Source: Nectonema munidae
Taxonomy: Eukaryota > Nematomorpha > Nectonematoida > Nectonematidae
Length of the DNA: 64,000 bases
Assembly: GCA_030549495.1 (NCBI GenBank)
Contig: JAUIRK010000957.1
Location: 248,336-312,335 of the forward strand
Reading direction: 5' to 3'
Shown: positions 24,810 through 37,300 of the stretch, piece by piece
Layout of the letters: each line of letters opens with the position of its first letter
Position numbering within the stretch: position 1 is the first letter of the stretch
Program-made: the position numbers and the translations under genes
The notes under the pieces: generated by a model
Told to the model about the DNA's origin: nothing
Databases searched by the model: none
Seen by the model: the letters and a program-made list of their open reading frames with translations, nothing else

Positions 24810-27089
24810 TTAATAATTCAAATGGTAATAAGCATGTCTTTCTTACATTTCGATTCACATGCATGCTACTTACCATCAATTAATTATTGTCTTATTTAGA
24901 GTTTTTGATCAACCATGTTTTAAGGTGTATCTTTTAATTTTAAATGACTTATGATTAAGAAAATTCATTAACTTGATATACTATATCCAAATTTCTGAAT
25001 AAAACTTCAAGATCTTCTATGGTGGATGTAAAATCGTTAAGTTCTTAGAGTGCTTGAAAATTTAATTTTGTAAAATTCATCCCACAAAAAAAACGGTATG
25101 TGCTTTCAAAATGTGAAATAATTTTTCTCATGAATATTATTTCATACTTTAGCTTTATGTATATAAATTACCAAAAAAGTTTATATAGAAATTTTTTCTT
25201 TAAAGTTCTAATCAACTAACCTGCTAATTAACTAGCTAACAACAACGGCGCAGACACTAGGACTGTGGGAAAAGGGCGACCACCCTTCTCATTCCAAAGT
25301 GACGAAATCAGGAGAAAATCTCATAACTTGTTATTATTAAACAGCCAATGGTGGAAGCAAGATTAGAAAACAGCCAATGGGGGAAGCTTGCCATTAGACC
25401 TGTCAAAGTTTAGACATTTGTAGCCCATTCCATATCCAGTGCTGCAAACAATATATTGTATCTTGCCATTTTTGTGGTGTATTTGTATAAACATGAATGT
25501 GCTTTATCAATTGGAACACTGCCTTTATTTTGTTTGATGAATATATCAGTATGAGCTTCGGAGCCTCTAAAATATATACTGAGTCTGCCAGACACATTGG
25601 TGATGACCAAGATTTACATTAGATGCTTGAACATCTTTTCATATATCATTCAAAATTCGTTAAAAGAAAATTAATTTATTGTTTGTGGTTAGCCAAATGT
25701 CTAAGCCAAAATAAAGAGTAGCGCGAGCGTATAATTGTTAAACCAAAAAGATTTTAAATTCATTGATTTAAATTTTTTGACAATTACAATTATTAAAAAC
25801 TCTCACTTTTGTTCCAATTTAATTTGTGTTTGCTATTATTGCTAACTAATAAATAAATTTACTAATTAAGCAATCAATTAACAACTGAATACCAAACTAA
25901 TTAACCAAATTATTGCTTAATTAAATGTCTATCTAACACACCATGGCCTTATTATTCTACCAGGCGTGTACATATAGAAGCGTCACCTGAAAATGACGAA
26001 AAGCATGCAAATGCTGTGATTTGAAAAAAAAAACAAAAATAAAGCTGAATGTTATATATATTTAAAATATCAAAAGGTGAATCCAACACGTTCCAGTTGT
26101 ATATATATATGAATCTGCATATCTTCTTATCCAGCGAGAAAGAAAGAGGAGGTCCATGCTGACATGGATGGCGGGCCAGTGTTTGGCGCGTGTGTTGAAC
26201 GCACCCACTCTCTCTCTATCTTGTCTCTAAATAAAGGATTGCATAAATTAATTACTATTCAGAAGAAAAATGTGCGCCATTTCTAATTAGATTCAATTTA
26301 CCTGTGTGCAAGATAAAGCAAGGCAACTACTGAGTTGTTATCTTGACAGGCAAATTTATGCGCTGTCAGGCTCATTAATTGATTTTTGGGCATTATCACT
26401 CGCATTCCTTTACTCTAACACTAGTTGATTATTCTGTAAGTTGTTAGTTACCATGAAATTATATTCCTTTCAAAAATTTATGAGGATGAATTTTCGACCA
26501 CCATCATCATCAACGGATCTTCTACCAACCGGAGGAGAAGGGTAATGAGTTGCTGTGATTGGAGTCAACTCACGACCCTCCTTCCCCATCTGGCAGTTCA
26601 AGAACCGTGTTGACCATATGTGTTGAAAATTTATCTTCTAAAAAATTGAATAAATGCTGTATACTTTTTACAATTTTCACGTCTTTGTCAATCACTCAGC
26701 GCCACTTCTTCTTCTATGTAATAAATAAAATTGTAAAATTCTTTTTTATAAAAAAATTTTTTCCGTCTGTTGTTAAAAAAAATAAAGCATACTTGATTTA
26801 ACACCAAATTTTTATAATATATTTTAAATAAACATATAGTTAGTAAAATATAACAAGAGTATAATTATAAATAAAAGTATAACACGCAAGTATAATTTAT
26901 GAAGTTGATAAAAAAATGTCAAACAAAGTCAAGTAAACCTTTTTTTATCATGACACTCATAAAAGATGTTTTTTGTTAATTAGTTTTTAAAATAATTACC
27001 TGAGTGAAAATCGTGTTATCTGAAAATGTTGAATTATGCTAGTGTTCTTGAAACTTCCAGTGGTCTTTGTTCTTCGGTTGGGAAGTCCT

Positions 27090-27300
27090 CTGGGGGTTTT
27101 GTGATGGTTTTTTTTTTCTTTTTTTAAAATGAAGAAAGTTGGGTGAATTATATTAAATCTAGAATTAAAAAAAAAAAAAATTTTATTTATTTTTAAAAAG
27201 AAAAAATCAAAAAAAATTTTTTGGTGTTTTTTTTTTTTTTCAAATGATATAATATATATATAAAAAAAAAAAAAAAAAAACACCACCCCCTTCATTTTGA
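27090..27300. repeat. Low-complexity A/T homopolymer block
   Basis: Runs of 13-18 A or T dominate. GGTG followed by about 15 T near 27223 faces a run of about 18 A followed by CACC near 27265, forming a potential hairpin. This may be an unreliable stretch of the assembly. Confidence 0.6.
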
Positions 27301-28277
27301 TGAGCCTTTCTAGGGATTTTGTTTCTGTTACAGATTTTTCTTTCTTTGCATAACCACGCGAGATTATCTAAACTGTGAACTTATTTTGTAATTTATATGA
27401 AATAATAAAATAGATTTATGTAGGGTCAATTATAATCCCATTGGTATTAAATGGATATAAGATATACTCATTTTTATAACTGTAGAGTCTTAGTTTAACC
27501 CAAATTTGATCAAATTTGAAAAAGATTTCAAAAATGCACATTTTTGAGTTTAGTTTTTTTTTAAACTTTTTCGTTGCTACTTCACAAAATTAATAAAAAA
27601 AAATTTGCACAGTTAATTTAGTATATAAACTTTTTTAATTAATATTTTTGAGCAAATACAAAAGGGGTCAACTGATGTGCAGATTCAGTCCTAGGACAAT
27701 GAAATTTAATCTTATTTCTCATTGGGTTAAACGAAAATGCTAATACAGAAATAGAAGCTGCTCCATAATTTCAATATATAACTGTTGTTATGTTCAAGAT
27801 TTACTTTAAACAAATGCATTCAAAAATTCCACACGAATACAACATTCTTACCAACTTCTTTCCAAAACATTTTTGCCAAATTTCAAACAAAAACTGTGAA
27901 GAAGCTCACCTTTTACTCGAATACAAATTTCATTGAAAACTTGCAAAGAATTATATAAGGAAAATTGCAGGACGGAATCGAGCCAAGTTAGCAGGATTCC
28001 ACCGATCAGAACTAAAAACTCTTTTTTAAGAAGTTACCTGAAAATTGAATGTCTTTTACGAACAACTCTTCTCACACTACTTAGGTAAAAGAGGATGTAC
28101 TACTACTATACATATCATTTTTATTCAGATTCATACATCCATCTATCTACCTTGTATATCTTTGCTTCCAATCTTACTATTCTTTTTTCTTTCATCTTGT
28201 ACTGGAGGACTCGCTAAAAAATTTCCTACTTTTTGATGATGATAATAATCACAATTTGAATTAGAAAGATTTATCTA

Positions 28278-28285
28278 TTTATACA
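28278..28285 (+). promoter_or_regulatory. Possible TATA-like box of the 28.4-kb gene
   Basis: TATTTATACAAAAG lies about 80 bases before the start codon at 28359, with an initiator-like CAGTTG about 20 bases downstream. An upstream ATG at 28339 opens a 12-codon frame that overlaps the main start out of frame, which could lower translation. Confidence 0.3.
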
Positions 28286-28358
28286 AAAGATCGCAGTTGT
28301 TTAAGGAAACTCGAATTTTAGGTGAATCCTCCCTAGAAATGAGAGAAGAAAGCCAGGA

Positions 28359-31300
28359 ATGTCTTCCCCGCTTCTGAACCCCTCGACTCAGAGCAGCCCC
28401 TCGTACTCCCCGAGCGGTATTGGCGGCAAGGCCCGCTACCCACGCGACCAGGATGAGATTGCGCGCCGAAGCCGCTTTGAGGAGCGATTCCAGCAGTACC
28501 GTTCCCGACACAAACGAATCCGCTCTGCAAACCACGCCTACTTGAAGAGCGAGAATCAACGAATGGACGCGGAGAACACACGCATTTACCAACTCCACCT
28601 CCAGAACAGCCAGAAGAAGCAGAACCAAGCTATCCTGCGCGGCACCCTTAAGTCCAAGGGGTCGGTGGCCGCTACCAGTCGTGCCTCACCCTTCAACGCT
28701 AATCCTCCCGCTAAATCCACAATCGTAAGTTCTCATTCACTTTTTCATTTGACCCTTTCGTGGCCAGTCTATCATATATGATACATAAACTTCTGCTTTT
28801 TAGTAAATATCACGAAAAAGAAGGTACCTGTAATAAATTGAACATTCGAATACATTGTTTCCCTGTCTTTACTAAATTGCCGGAGTTGACAAAAAATAAA
28901 GTTTCACTTTAAATGTATATCTAACCTCAACGATATAAGCCTAAAAAATCTCTTATTCTTCGAAAGGGCAGAAAATAAACTCTTTTTCAAAATCCAAATT
29001 TCTTATTCATGACTAAAAAATAAAAGCATGCCAAGGGTTATATCCCTTTCACTAAAAAATTTAGGTGCACTTTTATAACCCTCCTCCAACACTCACAATA
29101 ATATACATTTTAAGGATCTTTAGAAATCGATTTTTGATATGATTTATTTTTAGTTAAAGTGATATAGTTGACTACTCTAAAATAGCTTATCAAACTTGTT
29201 GAAGTGACACTGAACACGAACTCTAATACTTCGTTCTAGAGATGCTTAGAAATCCATTTTTTTACTCTCTATTAAAAAAACAATGATTTTTACTCATCAT
29301 TTGTCTTCCCATTTTTACTATATCAAATCAAACACGGAGCCAACATTATTGTAATAAAGTATCAAATTAAATACAAAGGAAAATCAAAGTATGTGGTAGT
29401 AAACTATAGTAATTGGTAATTGAATGAAATTAAGAAGCTTTGTCGCACGCCTTCATCCTTTTTGAAGTTTTGGTTCTCTTCCATGTCCGACCTTCCCCCC
29501 GCCCTCTCTCTCCCTCCACAAAGAAATGGCGCGCACTATCAACTTTTTCAAATATTTCGCCTTTTGATGACCTTTTTGTTCAAATTTTCTGCAGATCTCG
29601 AATAAAGAAGCACTTCCTCCAAATTTGTATCCGAGTGAAGAAACTTCAACGACAGGAATGATGGCAAACAAAGTTCCTGATTTCCTTGAAGAATTCATAC
29701 CTTGTATCTCATTTTTGAAATATTTAATAAATAAAACGCGTGTTATTACAAGCTAAATATCCTGTGATAAAAAGCCTTGAAAGTATTAAATACGCTAATT
29801 GTCAATCCTTTATGACCAGTGCACATTTTTCTAGAGGATTATTTATCAAAATAACTCGAAAGATCTCAGTCTATTAAAATTGTTCTTCCACAAGCATCAA
29901 AAACACATGTGATTGAGTAATCAAATTAAATTTTTGCCTTTATAATCAATTAACTTTGAATTGTTGATGATATTTTACACTAAATTTTCATTTTAATTTA
30001 CTTTCAAGGTTTGTAAAAGTGATTAATTTTATCGAGCAATTGAAATAATGATGATGATAAGTATCAATTTATTAAGCCTAAATTTATATACTTTTTGCTT
30101 AAGTTATAAAATGCATAAATAACATAAATCTTATTAAATATAGTTAGTGTAAAGAGTGAAGATATCAAATTTCCAGAGCATGGAGGAGACCAATTTGACG
30201 CTTTTCCCATCCACAACAAACTGCTGGCATCTTCGTTACCCTCTTCCGAAAGTCTGCTTCCATCTCCTCCAAACTCCTACAATCATGGCTGCTTAGGTCA
30301 CTTTGCAAAATGTTTTTTATCTTCATGTCCATCATAATAATTAATACTTTGTCACGCGTCGGTAGTGGCCCCATTCAGAGTCCATCAAAATGGCAAAACC
30401 CAAACTGATTTGTATCGATGTGTGTATTTTGTATATGTCAAAATTCTTCTTCTGACTACCATTTCAAGCTTTAAAACTTGATGAATTTTTTCTCTGAAGA
30501 CTGGTTATGATTATATACACACAATTAGACAGTTGCTAGATATAAGTCGACATTCGTTTGAAGAGGACACAATCTCAACTCCATGAATTTTACCGAACCA
30601 CAAGATATGACAAGACTGGAGTTATTTAGGCATAAAAATCAAGAAAACTCGTATTGCCGTAATTGCTTGCAGGGTATTTATTTTTACTGGACTCGAGTGA
30701 GCTAGGATTCGTGAGTAGTATTCATAGCAAATATTTACCTCTCTCTTTAAGTACAAAACGACATTGAAGACTGCGAGATGCGTGTGAAGATGAAGAAAAT
30801 TTATGTTTGATGCGGTTTATAAGGGCAATTGGAAGTGTCGAATAGTAAATTATCGTATTAGAAGATCATTCATCACTTATGTTTAAATCCGCAACTCATT
30901 GTACACTGACGCTGAGAATAAAAGCCATGAATGCGATAAAATAGGGGAAGCTATAAAAGCCAAAATCGCACCACTTCTAAACCTTTTTTCTCGATTGGGG
31001 AAATTAATTTCATACTACTACTATCTTTTAAAGTGCAATTAAAAATATTTTCGTTTATGTCTTAATGATTTTGGAATAATCTTCTTGTGATTTTTAAAAC
31101 AAAGTTATAGATAACTTTTGAGAAGTTTTCTTCCTTATTCAATGATTTAGAATCATATTGAAATCAAAACAAGTTAGGAAGTTACAAGAAGAGGAAATTA
31201 GGATGTTTTTTTTCAAATATGAGTAAGCCAAAGAAATTTTGGTACATTTATTTTTAACTCTATCAATTTTGAAATTCAAAGAAGAATGAACAGAGTCTAC

Positions 31301-34300
31301 TTTATCAAAAAATTGTAAAAAAAATTGGAACTAATATTTGATAGAGAATCAAGTGATTTAGATTTTATTTAGTTTAGCTGAAATATTTGGACTCATTTTT
31401 CAAGACATTCACGCTCAGAGAAAATTTCGTTCTCACTTTTAAAATAAAAAAATGTTTCCAGCCATCAACCTTATCCATTTTCAAGATTTAACAAATTTTA
31501 CCATTAGGTTCCATCATTGAAATATGGAATAAATGAAATGTATTGGTAAAAAAAGAAAGAAAGTATCAAAATATTTGCAATATTCCTATCTGATGTTTAG
31601 ATTCCATTGCTTGAGAAAACACAAGAAGGCGAACTTCTTCGCGGAATGTTAACACAAAATAATATTTAAATTTCACAAATTAAATGTACTTTTATTCTAT
31701 GATTTGTTTGCATGGCGCTCGTCTCATTCCAAAAATATCTACGGTGACTCTTCCAAAATTTGCTACGCCCTCTCCAATTTCATTAAAACTCCTTTTGTTT
31801 CATAGTTGTTTATCAATCACGAATTTCTATGAGAAGTATGCTACGCTGTACGTAACGCTTACTTCGAGACACTTTATGACCATTTGCATAGATTGATATC
31901 AAAAATCAATTCAAGAGTTAATAAATAGCTCTTATATTAAATTAATTTTTATCTATAGAGAGGAATAGGTGTATTTTTTAACTTCGAGCTCAACAAATTC
32001 TTAAATGCCTTTGACTCCGACCATTCTAAAGATTAAACGAGCAAAATATTAAATCCAAAAAGTAGCCATTATAAAAAAGTCGGACTTGGATGAAAAAAAA
32101 TAAACAAGAAGTCTTTAACTAGTTGATTAACAAAACTATTAATAAAATGGATGCACGCATTTTAAAAAGACACATTCTATTATTTCTCAAACTGCAAAAC
32201 TTCTTGAAAAGTATGATTAACTTGAGAATTTATTCAGAAAAAAGCTTAATAATTTTTCTAGTTTATATAGAATAATGTTTCTCAACTTCATCCTTGGGAA
32301 AGTTTTAAAAAAAACTTGAAATTTTACAAATTTTTTGCGCAAATGGTTAAAGAGGGAGTGTGATTCAGTTCTTTCATCTCCTCTAACGACTCCCCTAATT
32401 TGAACTAAAACCTTTTAAGCCCTGCAATATGGGTATCATAATTGAACTTCCTATTTTTTATATATATATATAGCGCCGTGCAAAAGTTTTCGGCCACATA
32501 TAAAAACTTATTGATTTATATACTCTACTTATTAAAAATGCCTTGCAAACTTTTTCGCGCAGAAAACTTTATTTAAATAATTATTTTTTTTAAATTATTC
32601 ATTATGTTCACTTTTTTTCAATAAAACATTTCATAAATTCTTCTATTTTTATTATTTCTTTGCTTGAGTTTTTTGATTTGATCATTCATGGCTGAAATGT
32701 CATTAGAATTAAGACCTAAAGTCGTATCTCTGTTAGTATATAGAAGTCAACGAGCTATAGCTAAATTGTATCGATTATCTAGAAGTTTAAATTTATTGAA
32801 ATTTAAAAATACAGGAACTAAATGCAAATAAGCGAAAAACTAGCCATTCTCAAAAATTAATATAAAAAAATGTACAAAAGATGTTACCAACATCCTAATA
32901 AGGCCAAATTTATCCCTAAGACAAGTTAATTTTGGAAAATAATTAATTACGAAATTGTTCAATATATATACAAAATTGAAAATTTGCATACCCGCTAAAA
33001 AATCAGCTTTGAAGAAAGTTCATTCAAAAAAAGATTTAACCTGGCCAAAAGAAAAAGGTATATAGCAGGCTTCGCCAACCTTTTGATGTGCAGACAGGCG
33101 TATATCTATCAACGCATTGAGCGTGCCATCCTGTCAATACCAATTTTATGGCGCATACTATTGAACTCCCTATACCACAACTTTAATTCCTTACGCATTC
33201 AAAATGAATGTGATTGGATGGTGTCAGGTTAAGAGCGTGTATATTTAAACTAGGCGTGGTAAAGAGGTTAATGACTCCCGAGGATGCAAGAAAAGTTTTT
33301 ATTTTTGCTTTCACTTTGTCAAATACCAAATACGCCTAACTTCGGATACTTTAAATAGATCATAAAGAACATTTAAGTTTTATTTATTATGATGTCTCAT
33401 CTGACCAAAATGGGTTTGACCAAAATGCACGTTTATTTCCTGCCTGTAGGTGTGTGCGTGCCATTGTGGATTGGTCAGCGTGCCGTAGCTTGCCGACCTC
33501 TGGTATATCGAGTATGTGTGATATCCTAAAAGCTATTTTCATGGATGAAACAAAATTAAGGTTTGTTCTCATGGATGCAAATTTGTTATAAGACCCAAAG
33601 GAATGAAATATAACGAACGTTACTGCGAAAACATTTAATCTTGAAAGATGTGATGATTTCAAAGGATTTATGGTGGCCGAAAACTTTTGTACGGCACTGT
33701 ATAGTGTATATATACCCTTCCGTGATTTGTAGAAAGATTTCTACAATTTTCTTTTTCTAAGAAAGATTTCTACAGATTTCTAATAGCTTCTTTCTCTTTT
33801 TTGTCAGCAAAAATATTCTTTTAGATCCATTAGTCAACAAGTTTCCATCTTCAAATCCTTTCTATGCTGGAGTTTTGCAACAAAACACTTTGCTTCTTCA
33901 AAGTTCCGTAATTTTACTTCTTACTTACTTTTCAAGCGAGCGATAAATATTTTTTCCATTTTTATTGCTTCAAAAGAGCTTTAAGATTTAGAACGAAGAG
34001 TTTTTGATCCTCATTTTGTTCAAAAAAAAATAAAACAATTCTTTGGAGGAAAAAAAAATTAAATAATTTAGAGTTTTTTTTTAAATATATTAGTACTTTT
34101 TGAAAAAATTGTCCTTTTTCCTGCAAATTTTCGGTATATTATTGTTTTGGACTGGGATACCTTAGCATCATGAAAATTTCAAAAATTAATGTACTATTGC
34201 TTTGAATATTTAAATAATAAAATTATATTGTTTTTTTTCATTTAAATAAGCTCCTATTGACTGACTAGATTATGCAATTCACAATATTGTTAGAGTAAAG

Positions 34301-37300
34301 ATATTCTTAAAAATTTTAAAAAATCATTAAATTGACTTGACTTGCTTTTCAAATTTCCTTACAACTTTTTACATTTATAGAATGTGTATAATTTTTCCAA
34401 TGGAGCAGTTTCTATCAGAAAAGGCGAAGTAATTTCTAAAATTCAAGTCATATCTTGTTAATTTTTTTTTTTAATTTTAAAAGATATCAAATATGTGGTA
34501 ACCAGCGTAATTTAAATTTGTCTCTAATCAAAAAAACGTACAGATTGAACTTTGAAGTAAAATTTAAATAAAAGACAAGTTGATATAAAATTAGTTGGAC
34601 ATTTTTTAAGTGTAAACAAAAATTTATCGTATTTGACGTAAAATATCAAGCCGCAAAACTGTATACAAGATTTTGAAAGAAGTTTCTAAAATGTGTTTTT
34701 TGTTCAAAATGTGGTTTTTATTTTATTTGAAAAGGTAACGTCTTCTTCATTCCTCAATTCAACTCTGTAATCATTTTATTCCTTTCGATTTTAGTGCCAC
34801 AAAGTACAAACGATTGGTCAAGCTTCTTCCCTGGGTATTCATTTTTATTGTATATCTTTAGCATTTGCATCTTTCTATTTATTATTGTATCTAAAACAGT
34901 GGCTTTTCATTTCATTTCATTTTTGGGGCGTGAGTAAGGTGACATATATTGAGCAGTATGTATACTCATATGGTCTCTGGTTCGATCCAATATCAAGCCT
35001 TCTTTGCTTTTAGTTCTACACAAACGGCCTAAATGCGCTTTATCCACCAAAATGCTCGGAGGTATCTTACCTTCATGGAACACCCGTTTCACACTCTTCA
35101 AAGAGTTGAGGCATTTGAAAAACTATTATATACAGCACATCGCAATCCAATTTAGCACATGATGTCTCCTTTTGCAAATCTTTAATTACTCCCTTTAACA
35201 CTGAGAATTCTGAATCTTGTTTTTCCTTTGCAGTACTATTCTAAGTGTGGGTGGAAGCGTTATGAATCCCATGCAAGAAAAGTTATTTGCATTTATATAT
35301 CATTAATAATAATTCAATAGAGATAGAGTAAATGTTAACATTAAGAAACTAACATTTCTTTGTACCTGGAAAGGCACATAGGGTATTTAGTACGACCCCA
35401 AAATAACAGTTAACACACAAAAATAAAACAATATTAAAGTTTGCTATAAAAGATAAGTAAGTAGATTAAGTAAAACTTAATTTTACTTAAAGAAAATTAG
35501 CATTAAATTTTGTTATGTGTTATAAGCTGCACAAATTGAAAGCTATTTAATTTTCAGATTTTATCTTAGGAGTTCTATAAAAGCCGTGTGGAGTTAAAAA
35601 ATTGAATGACCTCAATTCACAAACTTTTATTAAAAGACGCTGAAAACATTGTGTCTTGAAAATAATCCTCTCTAACTAGAAAAAGCTTTTGTGAAAAGTA
35701 AGAGTCTCTTATCTAGTGTCAATGAAGTAAAAGTGTTTGTTATACTTCTTCTTCCTGGATTTAAAAAAAAAAATTTTTTAATAAAAGTTTTTTCACAGTA
35801 TAAGACATTGTTTGTATAGCATTATTTGCTGTCCATTTTGAGTGTCTAGTCTTGAACAATCTGAAACTCATTTTGCAATGTATTCAGTAGTTTTGTCCAA
35901 TCATAAGGTAAATTCATCCCCATTAAAAGAGAAGGCCAGATGACGCCATTAAATATTTCATAGGGGAGCTGAAGGTAGAAACGGATCTAGAGATCCTAAA
36001 GCGAGTGAATTCGACAGGCATATTTAAGAGTTTAACCAAATTTTGATCAGATTTTCTTATTTACATTATATCACAAAAAAGGTCAAAAATATCCATAAAA
36101 GGTGTTCAGGTGTGCGTGGTGCGCTTTTAAAAGTTAAAAATTTTGTTTGTTGTAGTTGCAAAGAAGAGAAAATTGATGAAGAAAATGAAAATACGGTCAT
36201 ATTTGGAAAAGACAAAATTAATGTTGTAAAAGAATTTCGGTACTTAGAATACGTACTTATCAGAGATAGAGATGTTGTAAAATCTGTGACATCACGGATA
36301 AGACTTGCTTGGAAAAAATTCAACGACATATCTGTAGTATTTGTAAGAAAGCGCTGTCTTTGAAGCTAAAAGGAAGACTGTAGAAAGCATGTGTGAGAAG
36401 TGTTATGAGTTATGGGTGTGAATGTTGGGCAATGAAAAAAACAAATATCTGTTCATATTTTTATATATAAAAGGAATGTTCATATGAATGAACAAATGGA
36501 TGTGCGAATAAATCCGCTATAAAGAACCTTGTATATAAACGCATTGTAATAGAATAGCATGGATTGAGAAGAATATATACAAGGGAAAACAATAAATAGA
36601 TACAAAAAACATATGAAAATTCCCTTTTGAATTGTAACATGAAGATGCTCGAATTGAAAGGAAAACAAGCATTTCCAAAGTCATAAAAGCAGAGAGATGA
36701 TGGTGAATCGGCATCAGAATGAAGTAAAATTGAGATTTGAAAGAGAAATGAAGATGAATCAAGATTTCTTTGATTGATGACTTGATAAGGTGAGTAAGTT
36801 ATCTAAAAAAATTAAAGAAAACCGGCTAAGAACTGGAAAAATATTATCAAAAAATATGCTAACACGTGTGTATACACACAATTTAATTTTTTTAACCTTC
36901 TTTTAAATCACTTCATTATCGTTGAAAAATTAACCAAAATATCGCTATGTAAACTTCAAAGCTGTAGAAAAAGAAGAAGAAGAAGAATTTATTTCATCAA
37001 ACAACGACATAAAAAATAAGTCTTTTCAATTAATAGAAAATTCAAGTGAAACAGATGGAGGGATTCCAGTCAAAGTGAAATGATTCCTTGCGTCGCATTG
37101 AATGGATCCAACAAAAGACTAATTAAAGTCGCGTGATTGTGGAACCGTGGAAGATGATGCCATTGATGATTGAAGGAAAAAGCCACCGACAAAAATAAAA
37201 CCAAATACACAAAATGAAAGAAGAGAAAGAAAAAAAATGGTTTCGAATTTAGAATTACAAATTAAAATTAAACAAGAAGTTGAAATTCGAAGAAAAGTTC

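Larger units (their letters stand above)
24900..28330. other. Intergenic region; CCAAT motifs and weak ORFs only
   Basis: Two AACAGCCAATGG motifs (CCAAT boxes) occur at 25340-25385. A minus-strand frame at 25610-25410 looks protein-like (see findings). 26130-26230 and 26470-26620 are richer in G+C. The second includes a short ATG frame (MRMNFRPPSSSTDLLPTGG) ending at a donor-like GAAGG|GTAATG, which could be a 5' exon but has no confirmed partner. No gene can be called. Confidence 0.35.
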
